Below are positions 13,954 to 21,204 of a stretch of 21,610 nucleotides of DNA, piece by piece. Where the stretch lies: positions 1 to 21,610 of the IMG/VR virus record IMGVR_UViG_3300024433_000070; one strand, given 5' to 3'. The notes under the pieces are model-generated. The model made no database searches, had not been told where the DNA came from, and saw nothing but the letters and a program-made list of their open reading frames with translations. Each line of letters begins with the position of its first letter. The stretch's first letter is position 1. A program made the translations under genes and the position numbers. The DNA comes from a virus.

Positions 13954-15819
13954 TTATTTTTTCCAATGTTTAGCTATATACCCATCAACATCAATAGGAT
14001 ATCCTATAACTTCTTTAAAAGCATCTATCATACATTGTTTTTGGATATTAAACCACTCATCAGCTTGTTCATCTTTAACTTCACATACTATAGCATCATG
14101 CAATTGTAAAACAAACTTAACATCAATATTATGCTTAAGTCTTTCTTCATGCATTTTAACCATAGATAGCTTAGTTATATTAGCACCAGTGCCCTGAATG
14201 TAGGTGTTACCACTTTGTCTTTCTATTTGAGAATAGATTGCAGGATCATCTTGTGGATTTTCAAAGAATCTAATTCTTCTATATGGAGGTTTAGTCCTAA
14301 TCATTAGATTTCTTTTACCATAATCCTTTAGCATATTAAGAAAGCCAGTAAGTTTAGGTAAACCTTTAAAGTAAGTGCTAATAATTTCTTTAGCTTCTGC
14401 TAATGGAATGTTAATAGAATCACTAAGCTTTTGTGGGCCACCACCATATAAAGCAAGATAGTTAAGAGTTTTAATCTTAGTCCTCATACTTTTATGCTCT
14501 TTGCAGTCGCACTTTTGCTTAGTTTTTACATACTCACAGCTTTCTTCAGCAGCATTTCTCCATTTATCTTTATAAACAGCTTCTGCTACTACAGAGTGTA
14601 AGTCTAATCCATTATTAAAGGCTTCTACCCAAGACTCTTCACCACTAACACAGCCAGCAATAACCAGTTCCATAGCAGAATAATCACAATCTATATAAGA
14701 ATAACCATCTCTAGCTATAAAGCAATTCCTAACTTCATTTAAAGCTGGTAATTGCTGCATATTAGGTGCTTCATTTTTCATACCTGATGATACTCTACCT
14801 GTGGCTAATATTTGCCAATATGAAGTATGAACAGCATTTGTTAAAGGGTTTACCCATTTTAGGTATTCTCTACCAAACTTACTAATTGCAGTTTGGTTTT
14901 CTTTATAGTCAAGATAAAGTCCTACTATAGGCACTTTAACCTTGTATTTTTCTATTATTTTTTCATTGACTGAATCTATTTTAATTCCTGAAGCTGATAA
15001 TACATCTAATACTTGTTTAGGAGAAGACCATGTAACATTAGTCTTAAATCCTTCTTCAAACAAACTAAGCTGTCTATTAATAAATTTATTATACTTTTCT
15101 GGATTATCTAGTATGAACGTATTAAGAGTTTCTTCATATTGATTGGCATTCTTTTCTCTGTCAAGAGCTTGAATCATCCATTTCTCTCTATCTAATTTCA
15201 TTCCTACATATTCCATCTCTGCAAATACTCTAGAACACTTAAATTCTAAGTCTGCTACAGACATTAAATCTAATCTAGTAAGTTCTACAATTTGCTTATT
15301 CATTACTTCTTCTAAAGCAATAACATCATAAGCAGCATACTTAATGACATCATCAGTAAGTCCAGCCCAATTAATTTTGCCTCTTACTGACTTATCTAGT
15401 TGGTATTTATTACCACAATATTTAGTTACTATATAGTCAAGCCTTAGCTGTCTATTTTCATAACCAGTAGTTAAAATACATTCTGTTAAAAAGGTATCAT
15501 AGATGTTATGTAATCTAATGCCTTTAGCAAAGAAAAACTTATCATCATATTTAGCATTTTGTAGAATGTTAATAGCTGTAGGATCTTCAAGTTCTTCTTT
15601 TAGGTCTAATATATTGGCATAGGTACAGTCTATTACAAATTGTGTATTAGCATCACCAATTTGCAGAGTAAAAATGTATCCAGTCCAACAATCACCTATA
15701 GTTTCTGTGTCTATGCCTCTGATTTTATGAGTTTTACACCATTCTTTTACATCATTAATTGAACAAGGTGTAGATATCTCACTAGCTATCAGGGCATTAT
15801 TTGCTACTAAGTATATCAT
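13954..15819 (-). CDS. polA: Family A DNA polymerase with 3'-5' exonuclease, 621 aa
   Basis: The replicative polymerase. The proofreading domain has ExoI DTE (D37-E39), ExoII NAKYDD (89-93) and ExoIII YAAYD (161-165). In the polymerase domain, motif A is DYSAMEL (379-385), motif B (O-helix) is R446-T-K-I-K450-T-L-N-Y454-L-A-L-Y458-G459, and motif C is LHDAI with D575. Position 454 is Tyr as in T7 polymerase rather than Phe as in E. coli Pol I. Motif C lacks the usual Glu after Asp (A576). A cysteine-rich insertion before motif B (C428, C437, C439, H442) may hold a metal. There is no 5'-3' exonuclease domain. The start lies 23 nt inside the DnaA-like gene. Confidence 0.95.
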   Translation of the reverse strand: MIYLVANNALIASEISTPCSINDVKEWCKTHKIRGIDTETIGDCWTGYIFTLQIGDANTQFVIDCTYANILDLKEELEDPTAINILQNAKYDDKFFFAKGIRLHNIYDTFLTECILTTGYENRQLRLDYIVTKYCGNKYQLDKSVRGKINWAGLTDDVIKYAAYDVIALEEVMNKQIVELTRLDLMSVADLEFKCSRVFAEMEYVGMKLDREKWMIQALDREKNANQYEETLNTFILDNPEKYNKFINRQLSLFEEGFKTNVTWSSPKQVLDVLSASGIKIDSVNEKIIEKYKVKVPIVGLYLDYKENQTAISKFGREYLKWVNPLTNAVHTSYWQILATGRVSSGMKNEAPNMQQLPALNEVRNCFIARDGYSYIDCDYSAMELVIAGCVSGEESWVEAFNNGLDLHSVVAEAVYKDKWRNAAEESCEYVKTKQKCDCKEHKSMRTKIKTLNYLALYGGGPQKLSDSINIPLAEAKEIISTYFKGLPKLTGFLNMLKDYGKRNLMIRTKPPYRRIRFFENPQDDPAIYSQIERQSGNTYIQGTGANITKLSMVKMHEERLKHNIDVKFVLQLHDAIVCEVKDEQADEWFNIQKQCMIDAFKEVIGYPIDVDGYIAKHWKK

Positions 15820-16159
15820 ATTTTTTAAAATGTATTTGTACTTTATCGTCTAAGGTTATACTATCAAAGTCTTTGACATGTAATAAATTACCATAGGTAA
15901 TCTTGTAATGATGAACATTACTACGGCTTATTGTTTGATTAAAATAATTAGCTGCTTTTTCTTCTGTATAGCCAAACTGATTAATCAAGTAATAAGATAT
16001 AGCTTTTCTAGCATTTACAACATCTTGTTTTCTAGTTTTTAGGTTAAGATGTTTTTCTTTAACTCTATAATGCTTACATATTGTATTTACAAAAGCTTTA
16101 ATCTTAGCAGTTTTAGATAAATCTAAACCTGGAAGTACCCATGGACTAATGTGTTTCAT
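15797..16159 (-). CDS. DnaA domain IV-like DNA-binding protein, 120 aa
   Basis: Resembles the C-terminal DNA-binding domain of DnaA as found alone in phage proteins. The helix RKQDVVNARKAISYYLINQFGYTEEKAANYFN (residues 43-74) matches the basic-loop and helix-turn-helix layout, and SRSNVHHYKI (78-87) takes the place of the DHTTV DnaA-box recognition signature, here SNVHH. There is no ATPase domain. It probably binds specific sites in phage DNA, either at an origin or as a regulator. It precedes the polymerase and overlaps it by 23 nt, which supports a replication role. Confidence 0.8.
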   Translation of the reverse strand: MKHISPWVLPGLDLSKTAKIKAFVNTICKHYRVKEKHLNLKTRKQDVVNARKAISYYLINQFGYTEEKAANYFNQTISRSNVHHYKITYGNLLHVKDFDSITLDDKVQIHFKKYDILSSK

Positions 16160-16162
16160 AAG

Positions 16163-16399
16163 TTATCTCCATAACTCATCAATGTTTTGCTCCCGAAGGT
16201 ACTGGCGTATCTGCTCGGCAAGGTCAATTTGGTCTTCGGTTGCTGGCTTGCCGCTAAATGGGTTGTTGTTGAACTTCGTAATATCCCGCAGCTTTTGGTC
16301 GATGTCGTGAAGAACAACAAAGTATTCGCCGCCCTTTAGAGCAAAGTTTGCCTCTTGCTCTTCTTTGGGTAATTTGAATTTAAGTTTTAGTTTGGGCAT
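16163..16399 (-). CDS. Small phage protein with foreign base composition, 78 aa
   Basis: A widespread type of small phage protein: F-x-LP-x-E near the start (KFKLPKEEQEANFALKG), then a helix with HDIDQKLRDITKF and a C-terminal helix EDQIDLAEQIRQYLREQ. Function is unknown. Codons differ sharply from the neighbours: AAG for Lys, GAC for Asp, CGG/CGC for Arg and GCC/GGC are used, and by hand count 16201-16320 is about 48% GC against about 30% in the adjacent 60 bases of the DnaA-like gene. This points to recent transfer from a more GC-rich phage or host. A terminator hairpin precedes its start. Confidence 0.82.
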   Translation of the reverse strand: MPKLKLKFKLPKEEQEANFALKGGEYFVVLHDIDQKLRDITKFNNNPFSGKPATEDQIDLAEQIRQYLREQNIDELWR

Positions 16400-16407
16400 A
16401 AGTCAAT

Positions 16408-16448
16408 ATTTAATAATAAAAAGAGCAAGGGCTGTTAACCCTTGCTCT
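16408..16448 (-). terminator. Intrinsic terminator after the 119-aa gene
   Basis: A perfect 10-bp stem (AGAGCAAGGG at 16422-16431 with CCCTTGCTCT at 16439-16448, 7-nt loop) is followed in leftward RNA by TTTTTATTATTA. It lies between the 119-aa gene and the foreign-looking 78-aa gene and is one of the clearest terminators in the window. Confidence 0.85.
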
Positions 16449-16463
16449 ACAAATATATGAATA

Positions 16464-16823
16464 TTAGTACTTAAAATTAATCAAACCCCAAAAGAAACTA
16501 AAGTGCCTTTCATTTTTACGCTCTGGAGTAGTAGCTACAGAGGTTACTGCATTTCTTCTACCTCTTTGTTTAGCATTCATAACATCAATATAGTTTTGAT
16601 ATGTTGAAGCTAAAGCAGCATTAGGTTTAATACTATTATTCCATACAACAACATTATTCTTCTTTTGAAGAATATTATTTTTATGTAAAAAGCTAACTAA
16701 TCTGCTATCTACTTTTACATCTTTTGTAACTTCTTTAAATGTTTTGTATTGCAGAATATTTGTGTTGTGGTGAATAGCATTAAGCTGTGTAAGTTTTCTC
16801 TTAACTTTATTTTGATTACTCAT
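16464..16823 (-). CDS. Basic protein with possible winged helix and FFWGLI tail, 119 aa
   Basis: Unrecognised family. Residues 24-70 (ILQYKTFKEVTKDVKVDSRLVSFLHKNNIL ... VVVWNN) look like a winged-helix: three helices then a beta wing. The rest is basic (RGRRNAV) and ends in a hydrophobic aromatic peptide HFSFFWGLINFKY, which could be a docking tail for another protein. The stop is followed by a strong terminator, so it may be expressed above its downstream neighbours. A DNA-binding or regulatory role is inferred. Confidence 0.75.
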   Translation of the reverse strand: MSNQNKVKRKLTQLNAIHHNTNILQYKTFKEVTKDVKVDSRLVSFLHKNNILQKKNNVVVWNNSIKPNAALASTYQNYIDVMNAKQRGRRNAVTSVATTPERKNERHFSFFWGLINFKY

Positions 16824-17461
16824 TTTATTTTATATTTTTTAATTATTAATCTAACTTTATCAATTAGGTCATATAAACTACCATCATTGATAATTACTTC
16901 GTCAAAGCCATCAAAGTTATCAAGTGCTGTTTCTGATATATGTAAGCCTGTGTTATTATTACTAGGTCTTATAACTTTTATCAATAAACCACCTCTATCT
17001 TTGATAGCTTGAACTTCATTATGGAATCTAACATCAGATATAATCCACCTAGATTTTTTAGTTATTTGGTTAAATAAAGCATTAACCCATACATTCTGGT
17101 TTATATTTCTTCCAATGTCAGTTCCCACTTGCTGTAGAATATCTCTAGGAGTTAATTCTACATCAATGCTAACCCATTCTTTACCTAATGGGGTTTCTTT
17201 ATATTCTCTATCTTCAAGGTCTTTTACTTTACATCCTAATAAAATACTAACAACCTTTTTTAGAGCTGTTGCAAATTTTTTTACTTCCCATTTAGATTTA
17301 GAAGCACAATAACCTTTATGGTCTAAATCAACTAAGCAGTCTTTATTAGTTTTGCTAAATACTTCATCATCTAAGGTTAAAAACTGGATAATTGTAGCAA
17401 CAGTATCTTTACCTGAGCCAGCTTTACCAGCTATCCCCATTAGTTTTATTTTCTTCTTCAT
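16820..17461 (-). CDS. Deoxynucleoside monophosphate kinase, 213 aa
   Basis: A P-loop kinase of the T4 gp1-like dNMP kinase family, which phosphorylates dNMPs to supply dNTP synthesis. Walker A is GKAGSGKDT (residues 12-20 from the chosen start), a form typical of this family, followed by a lid region with LTPRDILQQVGTDIGR and an ISDVRFHNEVQAI motif used for substrate contact. Start choice: an ATG at 17521 would overlap the upstream gene by 98 nt; the ATG at 17461 (MKKKIKLMGIAG) starts immediately before the first beta strand and overlaps it by 38 nt. It sits close to the polymerase as expected for precursor supply. Confidence 0.85.
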   Translation of the reverse strand: MKKKIKLMGIAGKAGSGKDTVATIIQFLTLDDEVFSKTNKDCLVDLDHKGYCASKSKWEVKKFATALKKVVSILLGCKVKDLEDREYKETPLGKEWVSIDVELTPRDILQQVGTDIGRNINQNVWVNALFNQITKKSRWIISDVRFHNEVQAIKDRGGLLIKVIRPSNNNTGLHISETALDNFDGFDEVIINDGSLYDLIDKVRLIIKKYKIK

Positions 17462-18065
17462 CTTCTTTTGGTTTAAGCGTATCATTGTAGTCTTGCAGTT
17501 TTTGAGTAGACCACCATTCATATTTAAAATCAGGTTCTACAGCTCTAATCTCATCAAGTAGTTCTTGTCTATAACCTCGATCATAAAAATGAATGGTAAT
17601 GGCATCTTCTAGGTCACAAATGTCTTGTGGGGCAGCTATTGATACTCTTAAATCATAATGGTTCCACTTAGTTTTGTAATCATAAATTGTAATACCTTTT
17701 GTAAGCTTCCTAAGTAGATTATGTAATCTGCGGTTTCTAACTCTAACAATAGATTTGTCGCTACCAAATACATGTAAGAATCTTAAAAACCATCTAGGAC
17801 ACCACTTAGGCTTGGCTTTGTAATCCATAGTTAAGATCAAAGGATAGAGTGCCTTAAAAACATCTCCATTACCTTCATAAGGCACAGAACCTAAGTAGCC
17901 ATATATTTCATGAAATCCTTTAGGAAAGAAGATATACCTAAAATCATCTAAGGTAATATCACGAGTGTGAATTATACCTTTTTTTCTACCTTTCCAAAAT
18001 AAAAAGAAATACTTCAAATCTTGTAAGCGCTCTTCTCGTGTAGGTGCTTTATAGAATTTACTCAT
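17424..18065 (-). CDS. Conserved hypothetical phage protein, 213 aa
   Basis: I do not recognise a domain. It is rich in aromatic and basic residues (YFFLFWKGRKKG, PKWCPRWFLRFLHVFG, RVRNRRLHNLLRKL) and ends in an acidic, probably flexible tail (PKEDEEENKTNGDSW). It might bind nucleic acid through the basic central part. It precedes the dNMP kinase, whose start lies inside its end. Confidence 0.78.
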   Translation of the reverse strand: MSKFYKAPTREERLQDLKYFFLFWKGRKKGIIHTRDITLDDFRYIFFPKGFHEIYGYLGSVPYEGNGDVFKALYPLILTMDYKAKPKWCPRWFLRFLHVFGSDKSIVRVRNRRLHNLLRKLTKGITIYDYKTKWNHYDLRVSIAAPQDICDLEDAITIHFYDRGYRQELLDEIRAVEPDFKYEWWSTQKLQDYNDTLKPKEDEEENKTNGDSW

Positions 18066-18080
18066 TTTTGTTTAACTTAC

Positions 18081-18302
18081 TCATTTCTCTTTGGTGTTAA
18101 AGGTTTCGTTGTAGTATTGCTCTACATTAAAAAAAGCGGTTCTAACATCCAAATCTTTAGCTTTATCTAAACAATGTTTGGCAAAATCTAAACTCTGCTC
18201 CTTTTCCATTTCTTTGGCTTTTTCTAATTTAAAATTAAATTTTGAAATAGTTTCATAGTCTAATTCATCTATCAACCATTCTATTGCTGTTTGTTTACTC
18301 AT
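18081..18302 (-). CDS. Small helical hypothetical protein, 73 aa
   Basis: Almost entirely helical and charged (IEWLIDELDYETISKFNFKLEKAKEMEKEQSLDFAKHCLDKAKDL), with no known domain. It overlaps the end of the next upstream gene by 4 nt (ATGA). It belongs to the accessory block of small genes between the replication core and the lytic gene; similar short charged proteins are frequent in Bacteroidota phages and mobile elements. Confidence 0.7.
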   Translation of the reverse strand: MSKQTAIEWLIDELDYETISKFNFKLEKAKEMEKEQSLDFAKHCLDKAKDLDVRTAFFNVEQYYNETFNTKEK

Positions 18303-18595
18303 TTTAAAAATATTTTTAAAGTTTCATTGTTGTCTTGAAATTGTATCTCAACATCTTTAGCATCATAGTTTGTATATGCTCTACCATTGTATGGTGGTGA
18401 ATGTTGTATCACTTCTACTCTTTTCACTTTTGATGTGTCATTTTGTTCTTGTTGCCATTTAGCACCATGAGTAAACATTGTTATAGGAGTTTCAAACTCA
18501 CAGCTTCTGTCATTTTTAACAATCATCTGTTCAGTAGATATATTGTTTATCAAACAGTATTTTTCAGCAGCTTCTTCTAATGTTTCTTTTTTCAT
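18299..18595 (-). CDS. Small GAKWQQE-motif protein, 98 aa
   Basis: Contains a GAKWQQEQN motif at about residues 44-52, shared with the next gene upstream, and an N-terminal helix KKETLEEAAEKY. Proteins with this motif are common in Bacteroidota phages and have no known function. An earlier ATG at 18640 would overlap the upstream gene by 44 nt; the ATG at 18595 begins directly after that gene's TAG and matches the typical MKKxTLEEAAEKY opening, so it is preferred. Confidence 0.72.
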   Translation of the reverse strand: MKKETLEEAAEKYCLINNISTEQMIVKNDRSCEFETPITMFTHGAKWQQEQNDTSKVKRVEVIQHSPPYNGRAYTNYDAKDVEIQFQDNNETLKIFLK

Positions 18596-18596
18596 A

Positions 18597-19091
18597 CTAT
18601 TTCTTTTTAAATTGTTCAAACCATCTTTCACAGTGTTCATTTTTTAAATCTAATTCTTGTACAGGACTTCCATATCCTATATTAAAACCAATTTTAAAAG
18701 CATTTTTTAATTCTTCCTCAACAAGAAAGAATCTTTCTTGTTGCCATTTAGCTCCTAATTCTATAAATCTTTCATAAGTTGAAAAATCTATTTCATCATA
18801 TCCATCAAGTTCTATTTTTATAAATTCTTGAAATAAATCTTTCATAGTAAAAGTACCTTCTTTATTTTCTACTGTATAATTTACTCCATTTGTTAAATCA
18901 TCATAATACTCTATACCTTTAGAAAATAAAAAATTACCAAACTCAACAGCAATCTGTTCTGTTATCTCTGCTGATTTAGATGCTACAGTTTTTTCCAAAT
19001 CGGATGTTCCAAAATCATTAACACACAGTTGTTTTCTTACATGTTTATCATTTTGAATGATATCTAAATGCATTTGTTCTATCTTGTTCAT
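18597..19091 (-). CDS. GAKWQQE-motif protein, 164 aa
   Basis: Carries IELGAKWQQERFF near residue 110, the same motif as in the adjacent 98-aa protein, indicating related or duplicated genes. The N-terminal half is helical and acidic (IEQMHLDIIQNDKHVRKQL) and the end is basic (CERWFEQFKKK). Function unknown. Its ATG overlaps the upstream stop (ATGA). It is part of the accessory block. Confidence 0.74.
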   Translation of the reverse strand: MNKIEQMHLDIIQNDKHVRKQLCVNDFGTSDLEKTVASKSAEITEQIAVEFGNFLFSKGIEYYDDLTNGVNYTVENKEGTFTMKDLFQEFIKIELDGYDEIDFSTYERFIELGAKWQQERFFLVEEELKNAFKIGFNIGYGSPVQELDLKNEHCERWFEQFKKK

Positions 19092-19453
19092 ATCAAATTA
19101 TTTAAAGTGTATTCAATAGCAGATTCATAAGCTTCTGTTGGTGAATTAAAATAAGATTCTACATCTTCTCCAACACCTTGTTCAAATACAGAAGGATAGT
19201 ATCTTATTTCTGTACCATTTAATAGTTCAGGAAGAATAACAATCCAAATCTCGTGATTTTCATACAACCACATCACTACTTCTGCAATGGTTGGTGCTGA
19301 GTAATAAGGGTGTAAGCTATTTCTGTGTATTGTGTTGCCGCAATTAAATGGTAATGGTCTTTCATCGCCATCTTCAACACAAAGTCTACATTCTTCATCA
19401 AACCCTTTTTCTTTTAGCAATTTTGCTAATTCAAACTTTACTGGTGTGTTCAT
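19088..19453 (-). CDS. Conserved hypothetical protein of Bacteroidota phages, 121 aa
   Basis: The pattern FELAKLLKEKGFDEE at the start and YSAPTIAEVVMWLYENHEIWIVI in the middle matches a family often seen in Bacteroides phages and mobile elements. It has two cysteines in a CRLCVEDG loop. No function is known. It lies 3 nt after the neighbouring upstream gene. Confidence 0.77.
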   Translation of the reverse strand: MNTPVKFELAKLLKEKGFDEECRLCVEDGDERPLPFNCGNTIHRNSLHPYYSAPTIAEVVMWLYENHEIWIVILPELLNGTEIRYYPSVFEQGVGEDVESYFNSPTEAYESAIEYTLNNLI

Positions 19454-19456
19454 AGT

Positions 19457-19813
19457 TTAATTAGTTTGTTCATTGTACCAAATTAAAAATTGATTAATTG
19501 CTTGTACTATTGCTTCTTTTTTAGGCATAGGTGTTAATTTTAAATCAACTAAAAAATTACCTATTCTCACGTGAGTTGTAGTTATATCAACTAATACACC
19601 GTATTTATTAGAAGTTTCACCTATTCTCTCAATAGCTTCAACTACTTCTATTATCCAATTCCAGTCTGAGTGGAAAACCATTGACATTACTTCCAACATT
19701 TTTCCATCTTTATTTTCGTAGATATTAAAATCCTTATCAGTTGGTGTAGTGTTTACATAACCTAAAAACTCAGCACACCTTTTATTATACTCTAATATTT
19801 CTTCTTGTGTCAT
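19457..19813 (-). CDS. Conserved hypothetical protein, 118 aa
   Basis: The layout (EEILEYNKRCAEFLGYV near the start, then FHSDWNWIIEVVEAIE and a C-terminal INQFLIWYNEQ helix) matches a recurrent small family in Bacteroidota phages, with conserved tryptophans but no assigned activity. It overlaps the upstream gene by 4 nt. Part of the accessory block. Confidence 0.76.
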   Translation of the reverse strand: MTQEEILEYNKRCAEFLGYVNTTPTDKDFNIYENKDGKMLEVMSMVFHSDWNWIIEVVEAIERIGETSNKYGVLVDITTTHVRIGNFLVDLKLTPMPKKEAIVQAINQFLIWYNEQTN

Positions 19814-20070
19814 ATATCAAGTTTTAAGTTTGAGATGTAGTCTTTTGAAGTTTCATACTTATAGATAGTAGTTGTACCAAAACAAGTTCCTTCTGTAAAA
19901 CCTTTATTAAAAGCATCTTCAATTACAGGAATTAAAGGTGTTGATTGAGATAGGATTTGTTTTAAAGTATCAAATTCCATATGTTCCCAAATTTCTTTGT
20001 TATCTATTTTTTCCAACTCTTCTATTCTTTTTTGAATAGTTTCTATGTTAATAATAGCGTATTGTGTCAT
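19810..20070 (-). CDS. Small hypothetical protein, 86 aa
   Basis: Mostly helical, with a coiled stretch ETIQKRIEELEKIDNKE and an AFNKGFTEG segment like that of other Bacteroidota accessory proteins. No function is recognised. It starts 3 nt after the stop of the 88-aa gene and overlaps the next gene by 4 nt. Confidence 0.7.
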   Translation of the reverse strand: MTQYAIINIETIQKRIEELEKIDNKEIWEHMEFDTLKQILSQSTPLIPVIEDAFNKGFTEGTCFGTTTIYKYETSKDYISNLKLDI

Positions 20071-20073
20071 ATA

Positions 20074-20340
20074 CTATATAGTTAAATAAGGTAAAGCACT
20101 GATTTGATAAAATTTAGCTTTTTGACCTGCTTTAAACAGAATTTTAGCAGCTACAGAAAAATTCTGAGTAATATGTTCATCTCTATTCCATATTAACATT
20201 AGCTCTTTTTCATGTAGCTCACCAATTAGTTGAAAGGTTAAATAACCTTGTGTATCCCATAAGTCTTCAACTAAGAAAAAACCCATAGATTTAGTTATCT
20301 CTAAGATAACTTTTTTGTCATTAAATACTAATTCTTGCAT
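20074..20340 (-). CDS. Small hypothetical protein, 88 aa
   Basis: Unrecognised; mixed strands and helices, beginning with alternating hydrophobic residues (LVFNDKKVILEIT) and containing a W-rich pair (LWDTQ, LIWNRDE). It is the first gene of the accessory block in transcription order and follows a terminator hairpin, so its expression depends on read-through or on a local promoter that I cannot identify. Confidence 0.7.
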   Translation of the reverse strand: MQELVFNDKKVILEITKSMGFFLVEDLWDTQGYLTFQLIGELHEKELMLIWNRDEHITQNFSVAAKILFKAGQKAKFYQISALPYLTI

Positions 20341-20350
20341 ATTTATAAAG

Positions 20351-20390
20351 TTAAAGAATAAAAGATAAATAGGGGGATTTCTCCCCCTAT
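20351..20390 (-). terminator. Intrinsic terminator before the accessory block
   Basis: The 9-bp stem ATAGGGGGA (20369-20377) with TCCCCCTAT (20382-20390) and a 4-nt loop is followed in leftward RNA by TTATCTTTTATTCTTT. It would end transcripts carrying the lytic gene and tRNA, letting only part continue into the accessory and replication genes. Confidence 0.78.
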
Positions 20391-20400
20391 CTATTGTACC

Positions 20401-20431
20401 AAAAAATCTTGAGCTTTAGGTGACATCAAGA
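20401..20431 (-). terminator. Weak hairpin with T-run just after the tRNA
   Basis: A 6-bp stem TCTTGA/TCAAGA (20407-20412 with 20426-20431) and 13-nt loop is followed by six T residues on the minus strand, 12 nt after the tRNA 3' end. It could define the tRNA precursor end. The stem is short, so this is tentative. Confidence 0.4.
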
Positions 20432-20442
20432 ACCTGTATTAG

Positions 20443-20516
20443 TAGTTCCATTAGGAGTCGAACCTAAGACCTATTGCTTAGAAGGCAATTGCTCTATCCA
20501 GCTGAGCTATGGAACC
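20443..20516 (-). tRNA. tRNA-Arg (anticodon UCU)
   Basis: A complete 74-nt cloverleaf on the minus strand: acceptor GGTTCCA paired with TGGAACT (first pair G-U), D arm TAGCTCAGCTGGATAGAGCA, anticodon stem ATTGC/GCAAT with loop CTTCTAA giving anticodon TCT, and T arm TTAGG-TTCGACT-CCTAA. Discriminator A; CCA is not encoded. It reads AGA, the main Arg codon in most genes of this window, so it would support phage translation. Confidence 0.95.
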
Positions 20517-20523
20517 ATATAAA

Positions 20524-20883
20524 TTATTTAAGTTCGCATTTATGGTATTTAGGATAAAACAGATTAGATATCTTTTGCCAGTACTTTAATGTAGATTCTT
20601 TAAGATGACCATTAGGGCCACCATTCCACTTTCTAGCAATAATCTCTGGGTTGGTATAATTCTTGATTTCTACCCATTTCTTAAATGCTTCAACAGATTT
20701 GTGTTTAGAGTACCTATCTTCTAAAGTAAACTCAATACCTATTCTGTTGAACTCTGCGACCATAATAGGTCTAATTTGCAGTACACCTGCGGCTTGCTCT
20801 TTAGCATTAAAACTAAGAGGATCTCCACCACTCTCTACAAAGATTATGGCAGAGATTAATTTTGCTAATACAAAAGCTTTCAT
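20524..20883 (-). CDS. Lytic transglycosylase/lysozyme-like protein, 119 aa
   Basis: Resembles small transglycosylase-like proteins of Bacteroidota phages that cut peptidoglycan. The helix LISAIIFVESGGDPLSFN contains the probable catalytic Glu (E17 of VESGG), followed by EQAAGVLQIRPIMVAEFNRI, the G-x-LQI motif of the SLT/goose-lysozyme fold, and IARKWNGGPNGHLKESTLKYWQKI near the end. The hydrophobic start looks more like the first catalytic helix than a cleaved signal peptide. It lies directly before the tRNA, at the head of the leftward unit. It could act in lysis or in DNA entry through the wall. Confidence 0.82.
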   Translation of the reverse strand: MKAFVLAKLISAIIFVESGGDPLSFNAKEQAAGVLQIRPIMVAEFNRIGIEFTLEDRYSKHKSVEAFKKWVEIKNYTNPEIIARKWNGGPNGHLKESTLKYWQKISNLFYPKYHKCELK

Positions 20884-21204
20884 AGTTTACAGAGTTAAAT
20901 GTTAGTTTAAAATTTATACCCTATCGGTAGTTAAATGTATGCTTTTGAATACATTTATACCCTATCGGGGGTTGTTTTGCAAAAAGCGTTTTAATGTGAT
21001 TTAGCCGTGTTTTTCTTGCGTTTAAAAGCATAAAAACCAATAAATCATACTATAATGTGGTTTAAAGATTAAAATTAATTGATAAAGTTGGCAGAAATTC
21101 CGCCAAGTTGGAGATTTATTTTTAAATAACTAGTCATAAAAAGGATAAAACATAGGATTTTTGTGCCTTTAATGACAAGTTGTAGTCAGGACAGGATTAT
21201 TTAA
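20884..21204. other. Gene-free control region
   Basis: About 320 bases without a convincing gene on either strand. It holds the duplicated 16-bp motif and an inverted repeat near 20912-20968, a short inverted repeat TTGGC/GCCAA (21088-21092 with 21102-21106) flanked by two AAGTTGG copies, and is bounded on the right by a terminator. All surroundings indicate a start point for leftward transcription, and an origin or operator function is possible. Confidence 0.6.
20912..20968 (-). promoter_or_regulatory. Duplicated promoter/operator-like motif CCGATAGGGTATAAAT
   Basis: The same 16 bp occurs at 20912-20927 and 20953-20968 in the same orientation, 41 bp (about four helical turns) apart. On the minus strand each copy ends in TATAAAT. 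Upstream of the first transcribed copy a TTTG lies 20 nt before TATAAATG, loosely like the Bacteroides -33/-7 promoter (TTTG, TAnnTTTG). Between the copies is an inverted repeat AAATGTAT/ATACATTT (20933-20940, 20949-20956). The pair could be tandem promoters, phage-polymerase promoters or operator sites for the lytic gene unit 30-70 nt downstream. Confidence 0.55.

Noticed and set aside
20933-20956. AAATGTAT/ATACATTT inverted repeat as a terminator
   Set aside because: The stem is only A/T-rich pairs with no T-run and lies between two promoter-like copies; an operator is more plausible.
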